Shown here: in pieces, positions 17,400 to 25,756 of the stretch
How positions within the stretch are numbered: the stretch's first letter is position 1
Layout of the letters: each line of letters opens with the position of its first letter
Origin: an uncultured Clostridia bacterium
Lineage (GTDB): Bacteria; Bacillota; Clostridia; Lachnospirales; CAG-274
NCBI GenBank assembly: GCA_947632235.1
Contig: CANROO010000004.1
Coordinates: forward strand, 1 to 36,246
Direction of reading: 5' to 3'
DNA: 36,246 nucleotides
Program-made: the position numbers and the translations under genes
The notes under the pieces: model-generated
The model's input: only the letters and a program-made list of their open reading frames with translations
What the model was told of the DNA's origin: nothing
The model's database searches: none

Positions 17400-17957
17400 G
17401 TGGATAACAGAAAACAAGCCAAGCTGTACTATCTGTACATGATGTCGGACGGCGATGTATCCGACGGCGAGACTGAATTATTTGATAAAATATGTGCGGA
17501 ATTATGCTTGGATGCGGACGATAAAAAGAGCATCATGCAGGAGTGTATCGAAATAGTCAAAAATAAAAATTTGACTTGTATCGAGGTTGCAGAAAAGAAT
17601 GCAGAGGAAGCTTATATAGACAGAATATTAGATATCGGCCTTAATGAATATGCTTCGGAACAAAGTAAAGCTAATATATTATGGAATTTGATAAATTTGG
17701 GATATGCGGATTCTTATTTTACATTTAATGAAAGAGAGATCGTAGACTTTCTGAGGAAATATTGGAAGATCCCGGACAGCTTATATCATGAAATGCTCGA
17801 TATTGCCGAAACCTGTCTGGCTCTTGAAAAACACAGGCTGTGGATAGAGGGATTGCCGGATACGAAATACAGATCGGAAAAGCTCAGACAGGTTAAAGAT
17901 GATTTTAAGTATGTACAGGAAACGATATTTACAACTATTTCAGAGATCGATTTTTAA
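17400..17957 (+). CDS. Cassette gene 2: TerB-like helical protein
   Basis: The 185-residue all-helical protein begins at GTG behind a perfect AAGGAGG. Near residues 10-30 it shows YYLYMMSDGDVSDGETELFDKI, an acidic helix-turn-helix that resembles the metal-binding start of TerB (tellurite-resistance) domains. A second, more divergent repeat follows (LINLGYADSYFTFNEREIVDFLRKYW). TerB domains are known from stress and phage-defence-like loci, often next to membrane proteins, which fits the neighbours here. There is no membrane segment or signal. The TerB call is by eye from the motif and layout, not from a profile search. Confidence 0.78.
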   Translation: MDNRKQAKLYYLYMMSDGDVSDGETELFDKICAELCLDADDKKSIMQECIEIVKNKNLTCIEVAEKNAEEAYIDRILDIGLNEYASEQSKANILWNLINLGYADSYFTFNEREIVDFLRKYWKIPDSLYHEMLDIAETCLALEKHRLWIEGLPDTKYRSEKLRQVKDDFKYVQETIFTTISEIDF

Positions 17958-17971
17958 AGGAGGAAGCTCAT

Positions 17972-18985
17972 ATGCCTATACCATTATTTTTTATTGCCGT
18001 AGGTGCAGGTACGGCTTTATTCGGAGCAGGAAAAGGGATCAAAGCCGGTATTGATCAGAAGGAGGCCGGTGACATAAATCATGCTTCGGAGCGCAGAGCT
18101 GAGCATGCAAAGGAAATGGCTGATAAAAGCCGAAAAAATTGCGGTGAGGCTATCGATAAGCTTGGTGAAAGAAAGGTCGCCGTGCTCAACGGAAGCATAA
18201 AAATGTTTATCTGTGAGTTTGAAAAATTGAATCATGTTGAGCTGAGCGGATCAAGCGGACTGAACGAACTGCAGAAATTAGTTATAGATAAGAGATCCTT
18301 TTCAGATCTGAAGGAATTGCAGGGCATGGCCTCATCATTGGCAGGCGGACTGGTTTCCGGAGCTATGGCGGGAGCGCTCACGGCATTTGGTGCATATGGT
18401 GCGGCAGGTGCATTGGCAACCGCTTCTACGGGAACGGCGATCGCCTCACTGAGCGGAGCTGCGGCAACAAATGCGACTCTGGCATTTTTCGGGGGAGGCT
18501 CCTTGGCGGCAGGAGGACTCGGAATGGCAGGAGGTACAGCGATATTGGGCGGTTTGGTCGCCGGCCCTGCTTTAGCTGTTTTGGGAGCTGTGATGAGTGC
18601 AAAGGCTTCAAAAAATCTTGAGGCAGCAAATGCAAATCTGGCAAAAGCAAAGGAGTTTGAAGAGGAAATGAAAACTGCGGCGGCCTTGTGCAATGGTATC
18701 AGAAGACGTTCCGCAATGTTTGACAGATTCTTGATAAGACTTCAGACCATTTTCGATCCTTTGGTATATAAAATGTCTGAGATCATAAGGGAAAAAGGAA
18801 ATGATTTCAGAAAGTTTTCGGATGAAGAGAAAAATGTCGTTGCATCGGCCATGTCTTTGGCAGGTGCGATAAAGGCTGTGTTGGATACGCCTATTCTCGA
18901 TGAAGACGGAAATCTTACAAGGGAATCCGGCATGGTCATCGAGGACACTCAAAAAAGGATAGAGGAAATAATTTATGATGTTTGA
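17972..18985 (+). CDS. Cassette gene 3: Gly/Ala-rich glycine-zipper membrane protein
   Basis: The 337-residue protein starts 14 bases after gene 2 with AAAGGAGG upstream. A short hydrophobic glycine-rich N-terminus (FFIAVGAGTALFGAGKGIKAG) is followed by a charged helical stretch at about 30-90. A long, almost purely Gly/Ala/Leu hydrophobic block then spans about 120-210 (GGLVSGAMAGALTAFGAYGAAGALA and on). A coiled-coil, charged C-terminal third follows. Such blocks occur in pore-forming or membrane-embedded effectors and in phage tail-tape proteins. No named family is recognised. Its last codons overlap gene 4. Confidence 0.85.
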   Translation: MPIPLFFIAVGAGTALFGAGKGIKAGIDQKEAGDINHASERRAEHAKEMADKSRKNCGEAIDKLGERKVAVLNGSIKMFICEFEKLNHVELSGSSGLNELQKLVIDKRSFSDLKELQGMASSLAGGLVSGAMAGALTAFGAYGAAGALATASTGTAIASLSGAAATNATLAFFGGGSLAAGGLGMAGGTAILGGLVAGPALAVLGAVMSAKASKNLEAANANLAKAKEFEEEMKTAAALCNGIRRRSAMFDRFLIRLQTIFDPLVYKMSEIIREKGNDFRKFSDEEKNVVASAMSLAGAIKAVLDTPILDEDGNLTRESGMVIEDTQKRIEEIIYDV

Positions 18986-19238
18986 GTGTGACAAATGCGG
19001 ACTATGCTGCCGTCATATTGATTTGATACCTCAGATTAAAGAATTTGATACCGGAAACGGCCGATGCATTCATTTGTCAGAAAACAACCTGTGCAGAATA
19101 TATCCGGACAGACCTGAAATTTGTAATGCGGAAAGAATGTACGAATTATATTTCAAGGATAAAATGTCCGAAGAGGAATATGTTTGCTTAAATAAGCTGG
19201 GGTGCATCAGGCTGAAAAAGCTTGACGGCAACGGTTGA
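18975..19238 (+). CDS. Cassette gene 4: YkgJ-type cysteine-cluster protein
   Basis: The 87-residue protein starts at an ATG overlapping the end of gene 3 by 11 bases, so the two are coupled. Its N-terminus FECDKCGLCCRHI and later CIHLSENNLCRIYPDRPEIC match the YkgJ family, small zinc or iron-sulfur binding proteins with a CxxCxxCC start and a RPxxC end. Some are thought to protect or modify partners; the role here is unknown. The stop TGA lies right at the junction with the CuAO-N remnant, so the C-terminal end may be a fusion product of the insertion. Confidence 0.85.
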   Translation: MMFECDKCGLCCRHIDLIPQIKEFDTGNGRCIHLSENNLCRIYPDRPEICNAERMYELYFKDKMSEEEYVCLNKLGCIRLKKLDGNG

Positions 19239-19347
19239 AAACAAAAACGGTTCAACAATGGTGCCTCTCAGGTTTGTGTCGGAAGCCCTCGGAGCAGAGG
19301 TATCATGGGACGGAAATAATAAGGTTATAACAATAAATATGAAGTAA
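19216..19347 (+). pseudogene. C-terminal fragment of a CuAO-N domain protein
   Basis: A frame after a TGA at 19213 reads ...TVENKNGSTMVPLRFVSEALGAEVSWDGNNKVITINMK and stops at TAA 19345-19347. This is the second half of a copper-amine-oxidase N-terminal-like domain with a normal C-terminal end. There is no start codon, signal or first half. Upstream the four-gene cassette occupies its place, so the missing 5' part was probably removed or displaced by the cassette. The junction lies within about 30 bases of the cassette's last stop. Confidence 0.75.
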
Positions 19348-19366
19348 GCGGATATTTTGTATGCAA

Positions 19367-19394
19367 AAAGGGCTTTCCCGAAAGGAAGCCCTTT
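19367..19394 (+). terminator. Terminator-like hairpin after the cassette and CuAO-N remnant
   Basis: AAAGGGCTT pairs with AAGCCCTTT, followed by only a short T run. It doubles as the left end of the hairpin-rich element. Confidence 0.5.
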
Positions 19395-19703
19395 CTGCGT
19401 GTCGATAAAATCGACACGCTTGAAAGAAATTTCAGAACTTTTGCCTAACGGCAAAAGCCACAGCTAACGCTGTGTCCGAATTATTCTTTCGGTTCAAAGC
19501 ATTGCATTTCTTTCAGTTAGGCTAATGTAGGAACCAGCCGTGTTTTCTGAATTTTGGTGAATAAATCACCAAAATTCAGAAAAGTTCCTGTCCTCGGAGG
19601 AAGTGAATTCCTCCTGCGGATTTTAGTCTGCGACGCTTTTTGGGTCGTACAAACTATTCAGTCTTTCATTTTTTGTGTCAATTTATACTTTTTCGACAGT
19701 CTG

Positions 19704-19733
19704 AAAGGGCTTTCCGGAAAGGAAGCCCTTTTT
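19704..19733 (+). terminator. Plus-strand terminator at the right end of the hairpin-rich element
   Basis: AAAGGGCTTTCC / GGAAAGGAAGCCCTT with five T following. It could end a plus-strand non-coding transcript from the element, or limit read-through into phoR. Confidence 0.6.
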
Positions 19734-19774
19734 ACTTTTGTAAAATATTCTGTTTGTTCGGTAAATACATTTCA

Positions 19775-21004
19775 TTATTTTTTAGGGAAACAAACCGTTA
19801 TGTTTGTGCCCTTATCCTTCTCACTTTCTATCTGTATTGAAGCACGGTGATATAAGGCTCCGTGCTTTACTATGGAAAGCCCCAGTCCCGTACCGCCAAT
19901 AGCTCTTGAATGTGCCTTATCCACTCTGTAAAAGCGTTCAAAAACGCGCTCCTGTTCCTCCTTGGCAATGCCTATGCCCGTATCGCGCACAGTAAGCAAT
20001 ACGGTATTTTCTTTTTCGTATATGCCGACCTCCGCAAGTCCGTTTGGTCTGTTGTATTTAATGGCGTTGTCACAGAGGTTATACAGCATTTCATAAATAA
20101 TTTTACGCACGCCGTTTATGCTTATATGCTCCCCTATCACTCGGAGACGGACCTGCATTTTATCCGCCTCGGGACGCAGACATTCCATGATCTCTTCCGC
20201 AAGCTCATACAGATCTACATCCTCCGGCTCAAACTGCATTTTTTCATCAAGCTCGGAAATGCGAAGTATATCCTGAACAAGGGAGATCATACGCTGTGAT
20301 TCATCATAAATGGATCTTGAAAAGTCTGCGACCGTTTCTTTATCCGCATCGCCCAGCATAAGCATTTCCGCAAAGCCCGAAATTGAAGTGAGCGGTGTTT
20401 TTAATTCATGAGAAACATTGGAAGTAAATTCACTGCGCATACGTTCTCTTTTTTCCCGTTCCTCGTCATCAAGAACAGCTTTGGAGACCCTTGCCGAAAG
20501 TATGGCCGAAGCAAGCACCGCAAAAAGAACTATTACGGCTATGGGCTGCACAAGCTTAAGAAGTATCGTAACAACGGTATACTGTCTTGCGGAAACACGC
20601 AGTATATTGCCGTTTGCAAGTCTTACGGCATAATATACGGTGCGCTGTGTAAAGGTATCGGAATATCTCACGCTTGTACCCCTGCCGTTTTGCAGGGCAA
20701 GCCGTATCTCCTCCCTGTCAATATGATTTTCCAATGCAGAAGAATCCGCTGCGGTATCGGCAAGCACAGTGCCGTCGGGAGCTATAAGAGTTATACGCTC
20801 ATTGGTATCAATATTGTCAAAATAAGATATTCCTTCCGTGAGTACGGCAGCGCCTATATAGTCCGCTTCGGTTTGAAGCTGTTTTTTAAGCTGTGATTCA
20901 AAGTATTCATAGAGTATGCCCATTATAAGCAGAGTGCTTATAATGAGCGTTACAAGAGAGATCATAAATGCATGGAGGAATATTTTTTTATTCATTGTCT
21001 TCAC
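19775..21004 (-). CDS. phoR: Phosphate-sensing histidine kinase
   Basis: This 409-residue membrane kinase has a membrane helix at about 10-32, an extracytoplasmic sensor of about 120 residues and a second helix at about 148-172. It then has HisKA with SNVSHELKTPLTSI (phospho-acceptor His near 200) and HATPase with NLCDNAIKYN, DTGIGIAKEEQERVFERFYRV and GGTGLGLSIVKH. No HAMP or PAS domain is obvious, unlike longer PhoR proteins. The GTG at 21004 overlaps the end of phoB by 17 bases; an ATG at 20995 is also possible. It is the last gene of the pst-pho run. Confidence 0.9.
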   Translation of the reverse strand: MKTMNKKIFLHAFMISLVTLIISTLLIMGILYEYFESQLKKQLQTEADYIGAAVLTEGISYFDNIDTNERITLIAPDGTVLADTAADSSALENHIDREEIRLALQNGRGTSVRYSDTFTQRTVYYAVRLANGNILRVSARQYTVVTILLKLVQPIAVIVLFAVLASAILSARVSKAVLDDEEREKRERMRSEFTSNVSHELKTPLTSISGFAEMLMLGDADKETVADFSRSIYDESQRMISLVQDILRISELDEKMQFEPEDVDLYELAEEIMECLRPEADKMQVRLRVIGEHISINGVRKIIYEMLYNLCDNAIKYNRPNGLAEVGIYEKENTVLLTVRDTGIGIAKEEQERVFERFYRVDKAHSRAIGGTGLGLSIVKHGALYHRASIQIESEKDKGTNITVCFPKK

Positions 21005-21662
21005 TCATTCTGTAGCCTATGCCCTTGACGGTGTGTATATATTTCCCTACAATGCCGAGCTTTTTTCTCAGATTGCGTATATGTACATCAAGAGTTCTGG
21101 TTTCGCCGTAATAACCGTCCCAGACCCTTTCAAACAATTCTTCACGCGAAATGACACTGCCGTTTGCCTTTATAAGTATTTCCAAAAGCGCAAATTCTTT
21201 GTAAGAGAGTGTGATATTTTTATCCGAGACTTTGACAATATGCCTTGCCGTATCTAACAAAAGCACTCCGATATGATACATAAGACCGTCCGCTCTTCTA
21301 CCGCTTCGTCTGAGCACGGCGCGTATACGCGAAACAAGCTCAGTCATACCGAAGGGCTTTGCGATATAATCATCCGCTCCCATGTCAAGCCCCGTGACCT
21401 TATCAAATTCGCTGTCCTTTGCAGTGAGCATGATAACAGGTATATCGGGGTCGGAATTTCTTATTTTATTAAGCATTGAAAGACCGCTTTCCTCGGGAAG
21501 CATTATGTCAAGCAGTATCAAATCGGGCTTGGCATTATCATACCTGTCATAAAACTGCGAAGGCAGGGCAAAGCCTTCTGCCGAATAGCCCTCATGCTTC
21601 AGAGCATAGCACACAAGCTTGCGTATGTTGTCGTCATCTTCTACGATATATATAGCTTCCAT
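20988..21662 (-). CDS. phoB: PhoB/PhoP-family response regulator
   Basis: This 224-residue regulator has a receiver domain with the acidic pair EDDD, the phospho-acceptor DIMLPEESG near residue 51-53, and LTAKDSEFD and KPFG at the end. The C-terminal winged-helix is OmpR type (LSYKEFALLEILIKANGSVISREELFERVW and RTLDVHIRNLRKKLG). It is called PhoP in Bacillus. It would bind the repeats upstream of pstS when PhoR is active under phosphate limitation. The start ATG lies 43 bases after phoU. Confidence 0.93.
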   Translation of the reverse strand: MEAIYIVEDDDNIRKLVCYALKHEGYSAEGFALPSQFYDRYDNAKPDLILLDIMLPEESGLSMLNKIRNSDPDIPVIMLTAKDSEFDKVTGLDMGADDYIAKPFGMTELVSRIRAVLRRSGRRADGLMYHIGVLLLDTARHIVKVSDKNITLSYKEFALLEILIKANGSVISREELFERVWDGYYGETRTLDVHIRNLRKKLGIVGKYIHTVKGIGYRMSEDNE

Positions 21663-21705
21663 TTTTTATCACCCGTTAATATGATAGCATTTCCGTGTTA
21701 AAAAT

Positions 21706-22347
21706 TCAAGACTTATGTACGCCCGTAACGGCATATATGACCCACTCGGCAATATTTTCGGCATGGTCTCCTATACGCTCAAAATATTTGGCTGTCATCA
21801 GAAGGTCAAGCAATGCCTCGGCATCCTCGCTTTTGCTTTGTATGGAGCCTATAAGCTCCTGCTTGAACTCCATAAACAGGCGGTCAACAATGTCGTCCAT
21901 TGCAATAACGGACTGCGCCGATACGGCATTTTTGGATATGTAGGAGTCAATGCTGGCTTTAAGCATTTTTATAACAGAGCGCGACATTGCTGTTATAAGA
22001 GAATGTATATGCTTGTCTGCTTCGTCCGCATAACTGCCTATCTCCACGATGTCCTCTGCGTGGTCGCCTATCCTCTCCATGTCCGATATCATTTTGAGCG
22101 CCGCAGTAATAAATCTGAAGTCTGCCGCAAGAGGCTGCTGGCGCATGAGAAGACGCATACAAAGAGCCTCAATGTCACGCTCCGTGCGGTCTATCTGCTT
22201 TTCATAATCTTCTGCAGTTTTTTTGTTTTCGAGCTTGCCGTCAGTCAGATATTTAACGGCACATTCAATGGCCTCCTCGCACATTTCACCCATATCGGTA
22301 AGCTCGCTGTCCAACAGACGGAGCTGTTCATCATAACGATCGCGCAT
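21706..22347 (-). CDS. phoU: Phosphate transport regulator PhoU
   Basis: PhoU links the Pst transporter to PhoR and damps the Pho response. The track starts at TTG 22356, but the ATG at 22347 gives the usual family opening MRDRYDEQLRLLDSEL and has GGGAGG ten bases upstream. The 213-residue protein has two three-helix repeats with the metal-binding ERIGDHAEDI and ERIGDHAENI motifs. It starts one base after the pstB stop, so it is co-translated with the transporter. Confidence 0.95.
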   Translation of the reverse strand: MRDRYDEQLRLLDSELTDMGEMCEEAIECAVKYLTDGKLENKKTAEDYEKQIDRTERDIEALCMRLLMRQQPLAADFRFITAALKMISDMERIGDHAEDIVEIGSYADEADKHIHSLITAMSRSVIKMLKASIDSYISKNAVSAQSVIAMDDIVDRLFMEFKQELIGSIQSKSEDAEALLDLLMTAKYFERIGDHAENIAEWVIYAVTGVHKS

Positions 22348-22348
22348 A

Positions 22349-23098
22349 TCAGCCAAACCTCCCTGTAATATAATCTTCCGTGCGTTTATCCTCGGGTCTT
22401 GAGAACATTTTGTCCGTATCTCCCGCCTCTATAAGCTCGCCGAGCAGGAAAAAAGCCGTTTTGTCAGCTATTCTTGCCGCCTGCTGCATATTGTGAGTTA
22501 CCATGACAATGGTGTATTTTTCGCTTAATTCCACAGCCAGATCCTCAATTTTGGATGTAGATATGGGATCTAACGCCGATGTAGGTTCGTCCATGAGCAG
22601 GACCTCCGGCTCCACTGCCAATGCACGGGCAATGCAAAGCCTTTGCTGTTGTCCGCCGCTCATGCCCAGAGCGCTTTTTTTGAGCCTGTCCTTACATTCA
22701 TCCCATATGGCGGCCTTTTTAAGCGATGCTTCGACTATATCGTCAAGCCTTCTGCGCGAGCGTATGCCGTGTATTCGTGGACCATAAGCAATGTTGTCAT
22801 AAATACTCATAGGGAATGGATTGGGCTTCTGAAAGACCATACCCACACGCTTTCTGAGCATATTGACATCATATTTATCATATATATCCACGCCGTCAAG
22901 CCTTATCTCGCCCTCAATACGACAGCCCTCCACAAGATCGTTCATGCGGTTCAGAGATTTCAGAAATGTTGACTTTCCGCAGCCCGAAGGCCCTATAAGC
23001 GCAGTTATCTTATGTGCCGGCAGTTCCAGATTGATATTATTGAGCGCCTGATGTGTGCCGTACCAAAGATACATATTTTTTGTTTCTATTGCATTCAT
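22349..23098 (-). CDS. pstB: Phosphate ABC transporter ATP-binding protein
   Basis: This 249-residue ATPase has Walker [10 protein letters not shown], the Q-loop [11 protein letters not shown], the signature [15 protein letters not shown], Walker [14 protein letters not shown] and the H-loop VTHNM. The PstB-typical phrase [16 protein letters not shown] opens the protein. It overlaps pstA by four bases (ATGA) and abuts phoU. Confidence 0.97.
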   Translation of the reverse strand: MNAIETKNMYLWYGTHQALNNINLELPAHKITALIGPSGCGKSTFLKSLNRMNDLVEGCRIEGEIRLDGVDIYDKYDVNMLRKRVGMVFQKPNPFPMSIYDNIAYGPRIHGIRSRRRLDDIVEASLKKAAIWDECKDRLKKSALGMSGGQQQRLCIARALAVEPEVLLMDEPTSALDPISTSKIEDLAVELSEKYTIVMVTHNMQQAARIADKTAFFLLGELIEAGDTDKMFSRPEDKRTEDYITGRFG

Positions 23099-23964
23099 TT
23101 CTCGGTTCCTTTCTTCAGAAGCTTTGCCGTAAATTTTGCGGTTGAATTTATGATGAGCGTCAATATGAGCAATATTGCCGCAATGGCAAATGCCGTATCA
23201 AAATCGCCTCTCTCTTTAGCATACATATACATTGAAACGGTGAGCGTGGAGCCTGCTCCTCCGGGAGAAACAGCCTCTTTTAAACTCAGCATTTCGTTTG
23301 CCATGCCTGCCGTAAACAGCAAGGCTGCACTCTCTCCGACTATCCTGCCTATTGCAAGTATACATCCCGACACAATGCCGTCTGTTGCCGAGGGCAGGAC
23401 TACAGTCCTTATCATATGCCATTTGCCCGAGCCAAGCCCGAGGGAGCCCTCACGGTAGCTGTCGGGAACAGTTTTAAGAGATTCCTGCGTTGTGCGTATG
23501 ATAGTAGGAAGTGTCATTATAACAAGCGTAAGAGCGCCTGCAATAAGACTTGTACCCAATGAACAGAACTGCACAAATATAAGCATTCCCACAAGACCGT
23601 AAATTATGGAGGGTATGCCCGAAAGAGTTTCCGCTGCAAGCTCTATAAGACGGACAGCCTTCTGATTTTTTGCATATTCCTGTAAATATATTGCCGAGCC
23701 TACGCCCAGAGGCATAGCAACGACAAGCGTCATAAGAATAATATACAGTGTATTTAAAATATTGGGCAATATACCGACCGTGTTATTCAAAAGGCTTGGC
23801 TTTTGTGTCATAAAGTCAAGGGTGATATGCGGAATACCTCTTACAAGAATAAAAAATATCATACCTGCAAGCAGAAAACAAATGGCTGCTGCGGAAAGCC
23901 ACACAACGCACTTTAAAACCGCACCCTTTATTTTTCTTAAGAGCGAAATATTGTCATCCTTCAT
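23095..23964 (-). CDS. pstA: Phosphate ABC transporter permease PstA
   Basis: This 289-residue permease has about six membrane segments, and its cytoplasmic coupling loop reads [21 protein letters not shown]. PstA features such as [15 protein letters not shown] and [15 protein letters not shown] are present. It overlaps pstC by four bases and pstB by four bases, so the set is translationally coupled. Confidence 0.96.
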   Translation of the reverse strand: MKDDNISLLRKIKGAVLKCVVWLSAAAICFLLAGMIFFILVRGIPHITLDFMTQKPSLLNNTVGILPNILNTLYIILMTLVVAMPLGVGSAIYLQEYAKNQKAVRLIELAAETLSGIPSIIYGLVGMLIFVQFCSLGTSLIAGALTLVIMTLPTIIRTTQESLKTVPDSYREGSLGLGSGKWHMIRTVVLPSATDGIVSGCILAIGRIVGESAALLFTAGMANEMLSLKEAVSPGGAGSTLTVSMYMYAKERGDFDTAFAIAAILLILTLIINSTAKFTAKLLKKGTEK

Positions 23965-24893
23965 GATCTGTTTTCCTTCTTTACTGCAATATTTAATATT
24001 ATATTGATGAGCATTATAAAGACAAAAAGCACAAGTGCCACAGAGAAAAGCGCCTGCCTTTGCAGTCCCGATGAATAGGACATTTCGCTTGCCACAGCAG
24101 TTGTCAGAAATCTGACGCTTCTGAAAATGCCGGGCATATTGGGAACATTGCCCGACACCATCATGACTGCCATAGCTTCGCCCACGGCTCTGCCCACTCC
24201 AAGCACCACAGAAGCAAGTATACCGCTTTTTGCAGAAGGTATGGTCACCTTGAAAATGGTTTCCGTTTTTGTGGCGCCGAGAGCAAGAGAGCCCTCTTCA
24301 TATTCCCTCGGCACTGCCCTCAGCGCCGTTTCGGATACGGATATGACGGAGGGCAGTATCATTACGGCAAGAACAAGTATAGCCGAAAACAGATTTGCTC
24401 CGTCCGGAAGTCCGAATAAGCTTCGCACTGCAGGCACAATGACTATCATTCCCACAAGTCCGTAAACAACGGAAGGTATGCCCGACATGATATCTACAGC
24501 ACCGCTCACTATGGCGCCTATGCGTTTGTCCGCTATCTTAGTCACAAAAACCGCGCATAGTATTCCCAAGGGTACGCCCAATATAATGGCTCCCGCAGTG
24601 CCGAATACCGATGTGAGAATAAAGGGCAGTATGCCGTAAGACGGTTCAACGGCAGTGGAAGCCCATTTTGTGCCGAACAGAAAATTGATGATGCCTATTT
24701 CTTTTATTGCAGGCACTCCCGACATTACCAGAAACACGGTGATAAGTATTACAAATGCTATCGCTATAGATCCGCATATGCCAAGCAGAGCGTGCACTAT
24801 TTTCTCAAATATATCCGAAAACGGATTTTCACGGACAGGTTTTTTTATTATGTATACTGCGGTTACTGCTTTACTTTGCAACGGGAACCGCAC
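23961..24893 (-). CDS. pstC: Phosphate ABC transporter permease PstC
   Basis: This is the PstA partner permease, about 310 residues, with six membrane segments and the loop SETALRAVPREYEEGSLALG. The phrases MSGIPSVVYGLVGMIV and GRAVGEAMAVMMVSGN are diagnostic. The start is uncertain: the frame opens at GTG 24893, overlapping pstS by 23 bases, and the next candidate is TTG 24881. No ATG occurs before the first membrane helix. Both choices keep all domains. Confidence 0.93.
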   Translation of the reverse strand: MRFPLQSKAVTAVYIIKKPVRENPFSDIFEKIVHALLGICGSIAIAFVILITVFLVMSGVPAIKEIGIINFLFGTKWASTAVEPSYGILPFILTSVFGTAGAIILGVPLGILCAVFVTKIADKRIGAIVSGAVDIMSGIPSVVYGLVGMIVIVPAVRSLFGLPDGANLFSAILVLAVMILPSVISVSETALRAVPREYEEGSLALGATKTETIFKVTIPSAKSGILASVVLGVGRAVGEAMAVMMVSGNVPNMPGIFRSVRFLTTAVASEMSYSSGLQRQALFSVALVLFVFIMLINIILNIAVKKENRS

Positions 24894-25710
24894 CTGCCTT
24901 TCTTATAAGCTCGTCGGCTTCACTGCTTGTGCAGAAATCATAGAACGCCTGCGCAGTTTCCGAGAGAGCCTTGTCCTTAGGCGTAACAAGGAGGAAGCCT
25001 CTTTGAATGGGATATTCACCGCTCAGTATGGTTTCCTCGGAGGGTGAAATTCCTTCTACATTCAACGGCTTAACGCTTTCGCCCACAGATGCAAGAGAGG
25101 CATAGCCTATGGCATTGGGGTTGGATGCTACAGTCTGTATGACATCTCCCGTTGAAGTAAGCTCCTGAGCATATTTGCACATATCCTCTGTGTCCGTAAC
25201 GGATTCAAAGCCGTCTCTTGTGCCCGAGGCGGCTTCTCTGCCTATACAGACTATAGGCGCATCGTTTCCGCCTAACTGCGACCAATCGGTTATTTCTCCC
25301 GTGTATATCTTTGCTATTTGGCCGACCGTCAGATCTGTAACTGTATTCTGAGGATTTACAACGACTGCTATACCGTCAAGCGCAATGACCGTGCCGTTAA
25401 GTGTTTTTTCTTCATCGCTTTTAAGCGCACGGCTTGAAAGTCCTATGTCACAGCGGCCCTCCTGCACCGCCTGAATGCCCGAGCCCGAGCCCGTGGGGTT
25501 GTAAGTCACTTTTACGCCGTTTTTCTGCTGATAAGCCTCGCTTAAAAAGCCTATTACCGATTCCATAGATGTTGAACCGTCCGTAGAAACAGTCTGTTCT
25601 GCGGAGGAAGAACTTCCCGGCGCAGCGGTCTGAGCTCCGCCGCAGCCCGTCATACCCGCCAACAATGAAAATGCCGCAGCTCCAACTATAAGCTTTTTGA
25701 TTTTTTTCAT
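24871..25710 (-). CDS. pstS: Phosphate-binding lipoprotein PstS
   Basis: This extracellular phosphate-binding lipoprotein feeds PstCAB. The 279-residue protein has a lipoprotein signal ending in GMTGCGG (lipid-attached Cys near 23). It then has the PstS phosphate-site phrases DGSTSMESVIGFLSEAY, GSGSGIQAVQEGRCDIGLSSR, DGIAVVVNP and GREAASGTRDGFESV. It is the first gene of the pst-pho run and has AGAAAGGA upstream. A PhoP-regulated promoter precedes it. Confidence 0.97.
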   Translation of the reverse strand: MKKIKKLIVGAAAFSLLAGMTGCGGAQTAAPGSSSSAEQTVSTDGSTSMESVIGFLSEAYQQKNGVKVTYNPTGSGSGIQAVQEGRCDIGLSSRALKSDEEKTLNGTVIALDGIAVVVNPQNTVTDLTVGQIAKIYTGEITDWSQLGGNDAPIVCIGREAASGTRDGFESVTDTEDMCKYAQELTSTGDVIQTVASNPNAIGYASLASVGESVKPLNVEGISPSEETILSGEYPIQRGFLLVTPKDKALSETAQAFYDFCTSSEADELIRKAGAVPVAK

Positions 25711-25756
25711 GCTTTACGCTTCCTTTCTGTCTGTTGTTTTTTTTTACGACAGTTAA

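Larger units (their letters stand above)
19362..19735. mobile_element. Hairpin-rich element with ~39-bp imperfect terminal inverted repeats (MITE-like or structured RNA)
   Basis: This gene-free stretch begins with AAAGGGCTTTCC...AAGCCCTTTCTGCGTGTCGA and ends with its approximate reverse complement (TCGACAGTCTGAAAGGGCTT...AAGCCCTTT). Inside are a 10-bp hairpin (19397-19419) and a 10-bp closing stem TGAAAGAAAT / ATTTCTTTCA (19421-19515) around three small hairpins, two with TAAC loops. There is also an 18-bp perfect hairpin TTTTCTGAATTTTGGTGA at 19543-19583 and a GGAGGAA / TTCCTCC hairpin at 19596-19614. A 7-base direct repeat TTTTGTA flanks it (19355-19361 and 19736-19742), like a target duplication. 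No protein is encoded. Confidence 0.55.

Noticed and set aside
19367-19733. CRISPR array
   Set aside because: The repeats are two inverted terminal copies and unlike hairpins, not regularly spaced direct repeats; no cas gene is near.
19397-19733. Retron msr-msd RNA
   Set aside because: The long hairpin is suggestive, but no reverse transcriptase gene is anywhere near.
19554-19850. 98-residue plus-strand frame in and beyond the hairpin element
   Set aside because: It crosses several perfect hairpins and the end of phoR, with no ribosome site. The structure is better explained as RNA or mobile element.
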